This document shows positions 62,845 through 64,000 of a stretch of DNA of 64,000 nucleotides, piece by piece. Where the stretch lies: the NCBI RefSeq assembly GCF_021764745.1, contig NZ_JAETXX010000001.1, positions 124,001 through 188,000 of the forward strand. The letters run 5' to 3'. The notes below the pieces were generated by a model. It was given only the letters and a program-made list of their open reading frames with translations. It did no database searches and was not told where the DNA came from. Source of the DNA: Joostella atrarenae. Its GTDB lineage: Bacteria > Bacteroidota > Bacteroidia > Flavobacteriales > Flavobacteriaceae. Position 1 is the stretch's first letter, and the number at the start of each line of letters is the position of its first letter. Position numbers and translations under genes: made by a program.

Positions 62845-64000
62845 ATGAAAAAAATACTATTCTTACTTGCCTTAGCTGCAAATATTTGCACCGCACAAGA
62901 AAAGTTATCCTACCAAAAGCCATCAAGCGAAATTCTAGAACTCGCAGATGTACAATTAGCTCCATCAGTAAAAATAGCAAGCAATCAAGAATACATGATT
63001 ATGCTATACAGAGATCGTTACAAAAGCATCAACGAGCTTTCTGAATCGGAATTACGTCTTGCAGGACTCCGAATAAACCCTAAAACGAATATCGGCAGCA
63101 GAACTACTTACTACAACAATATCACAATAAAAAACCCTAAAGAGAAAGAAGCTTCTGAAGTTAAAAACTTACCTAAGGAGTTGCGCCTTTCTAACTACAA
63201 ATGGTCTCCAGACGAATCTAAAATTGCCTTTACAAACACCGTAGAAAACGGAGTAGAGCTATGGGTAATTGACTTAAAAAGTAAGTCTGCAAAAAAACTT
63301 ACGGATGCAAATGTTAATGCAAACCTTGGAGATGTTATAAATTGGTACAAAGACAGCAACTCTCTTCTTGTAAAAATGATTCCTAATGAAAGAAAAGAAC
63401 TTATAAATCAGAATGAAAGCGTCCCTACTGGACCTACAATTTCCACAAACAACGGGAAAAAGGCACAAAACAGAACATACCAAGATCTTTTAAGTAATCC
63501 TAATGACGAATTTAATTTCGAACAATTAGCGGTTTCCGAAATCTACAAAATCTCTCTCGACGGAAGCAAAACTAAATGGAAAGATAGCGATATGTACAGA
63601 AATATTAGCTTTTCTCCTGACGGAAACTATGTAATGACCACAACTATAAAAAGACCATTTTCATACCTAGCTCCCTATTATAGATTCCCATCTGTAACAA
63701 CTATTTACAAGAAAGACGGAACACTCGTAAACGAAGTCCTTAACGCACCTCTTAACGAAGATTTACCAAAAGGATTTATGGCTACTGAAGAAGGTAGAAG
63801 AGACATTTCATGGAGGAAAGATAAAGCTGCAACGCTCGTTTATGTTGAAGCGTTAGACGGTGGAGATCCTGAAAATGATGTAGAATATAGAGACGAAGTT
63901 TTTACACTAGAAGCGCCATTCAACGGAAATGGAACGAGCATATTAAAAACAAAAAATAGATTCAGTGGAATTATTTGGGGAAATGAAACAACAGCTATCG
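62845..64000 (+). CDS. S9-family (prolyl oligopeptidase/DPP-type) peptidase, 5' part
   Basis: Runs off the end of the window, so only about 385 residues are seen. A signal peptide (MKKILFLLALAANICTAQ) precedes beta-propeller blades with S9 N-terminal signatures: NYKWSPDESKIAFTNT, VENGVELWVIDLKSK, KISLDGSKTKWKDSD, NISFSPDGNYVMTTTIKR. The catalytic alpha/beta-hydrolase domain lies beyond 64000. S9 peptidases cleave short peptides, often after proline, and this one is probably periplasmic. The ATG is preceded by a short AT-rich leader. Confidence 0.85.
   Translation, partial: MKKILFLLALAANICTAQEKLSYQKPSSEILELADVQLAPSVKIASNQEYMIMLYRDRYKSINELSESELRLAGLRINPKTNIGSRTTYYNNITIKNPKEKEASEVKNLPKELRLSNYKWSPDESKIAFTNTVENGVELWVIDLKSKSAKKLTDANVNANLGDVINWYKDSNSLLVKMIPNERKELINQNESVPTGPTISTNNGKKAQNRTYQDLLSNPNDEFNFEQLAVSEIYKISLDGSKTKWKDSDMYRNISFSPDGNYVMTTTIKRPFSYLAPYYRFPSVTTIYKKDGTLVNEVLNAPLNEDLPKGFMATEEGRRDISWRKDKAATLVYVEALDGGDPENDVEYRDEVFTLEAPFNGNGTSILKTKNRFSGIIWGNETTAI

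Noticed and set aside
1-64000. CRISPR arrays, prophage, transposases, tRNA or rRNA genes
   Set aside because: Scanned by eye on both strands. No spaced direct repeats, transposase-like proteins or tRNA/rRNA-like folds were seen. A tRNAscan-SE run would be decisive for tRNAs.

Overview
The window is AT-rich chromosomal DNA from a member of the Flavobacteriaceae (Bacteroidota). The evidence is the alternative complex III (act) operon coupled to an aa3-type oxidase, a type IX secretion (T9SS) C-terminal sorting domain, a TonB-dependent receptor with an N-terminal carboxypeptidase-like domain, many short lipoproteins, and promoters of the Bacteroidota -7 type TAnnTTTG. The genus cannot be fixed from the sequence alone. 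Most of the window is ordinary core genome. I see no prophage, IS element, CRISPR array, tRNA or rRNA. The only mobile-type genes are a small HigBA toxin-antitoxin pair.

Layout. 0-10 kb: short SSB, GNAT-nitrilase fusion, zinc-ribbon protein, CBS protein, membrane M28 peptidase plus SDR-like protein, TPR protein, M13 peptidase lipoprotein. 10-22 kb: GH43 glycosidase, MFS transporter, DnaQ/GIY-YIG nuclease, a 1552-residue T9SS-secreted nuclease with lamin-tail domains, DNA polymerase IV. 21-30 kb: SDR/CYTH/YciI-like genes, an isomerase-deacetylase-permease operon, GreA, a Rieske-like lipoprotein with Coa1-like and nucleotidase genes, DJ-1/AhpD-like genes and a Crp-family regulator. 30-38 kb: TonB receptor under a TPP riboswitch, a hybrid histidine kinase convergent with a sigma-54 response regulator, and two small paralogous PepSY-like exported proteins. 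38-42 kb: a tightly overlapping operon of thiamine-binding protein, PnuC-type transporter, NadR-type kinase and DUF4301, next to a phosphopantetheinyl transferase. 42-44 kb: ahcY with a long, probably structured leader. 44-56 kb: the act-cta respiratory operon. 56-62 kb: SPOR protein and the rimP-nusA-infB operon. 62-64 kb: HigBA and the start of an S9 peptidase.

How the genes work together. ActA-F oxidise menaquinol and pass electrons to the CtaC/CtaD oxidase, all read in one direction from one promoter region. A Coa1-like assembly-factor candidate lies elsewhere in the window. Thiamine handling appears twice: the TPP riboswitch controls an outer-membrane receptor at 30.4-33.0 kb, and the thiamine-binding protein/PnuC/kinase/DUF4301 operon at 38.4-41.4 kb could be the inner-membrane and trapping half of vitamin (thiamine or nicotinamide riboside) salvage. 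The rimP-nusA-infB operon has a terminator hairpin between its promoter and rimP and a second one between nusA and infB, which suggests attenuation control. The most promising items to follow up are the thiamine/PnuC/NadR/DUF4301 operon, the rimP attenuator, the ahcY leader, and the helix-hairpin-helix tail on ActC.
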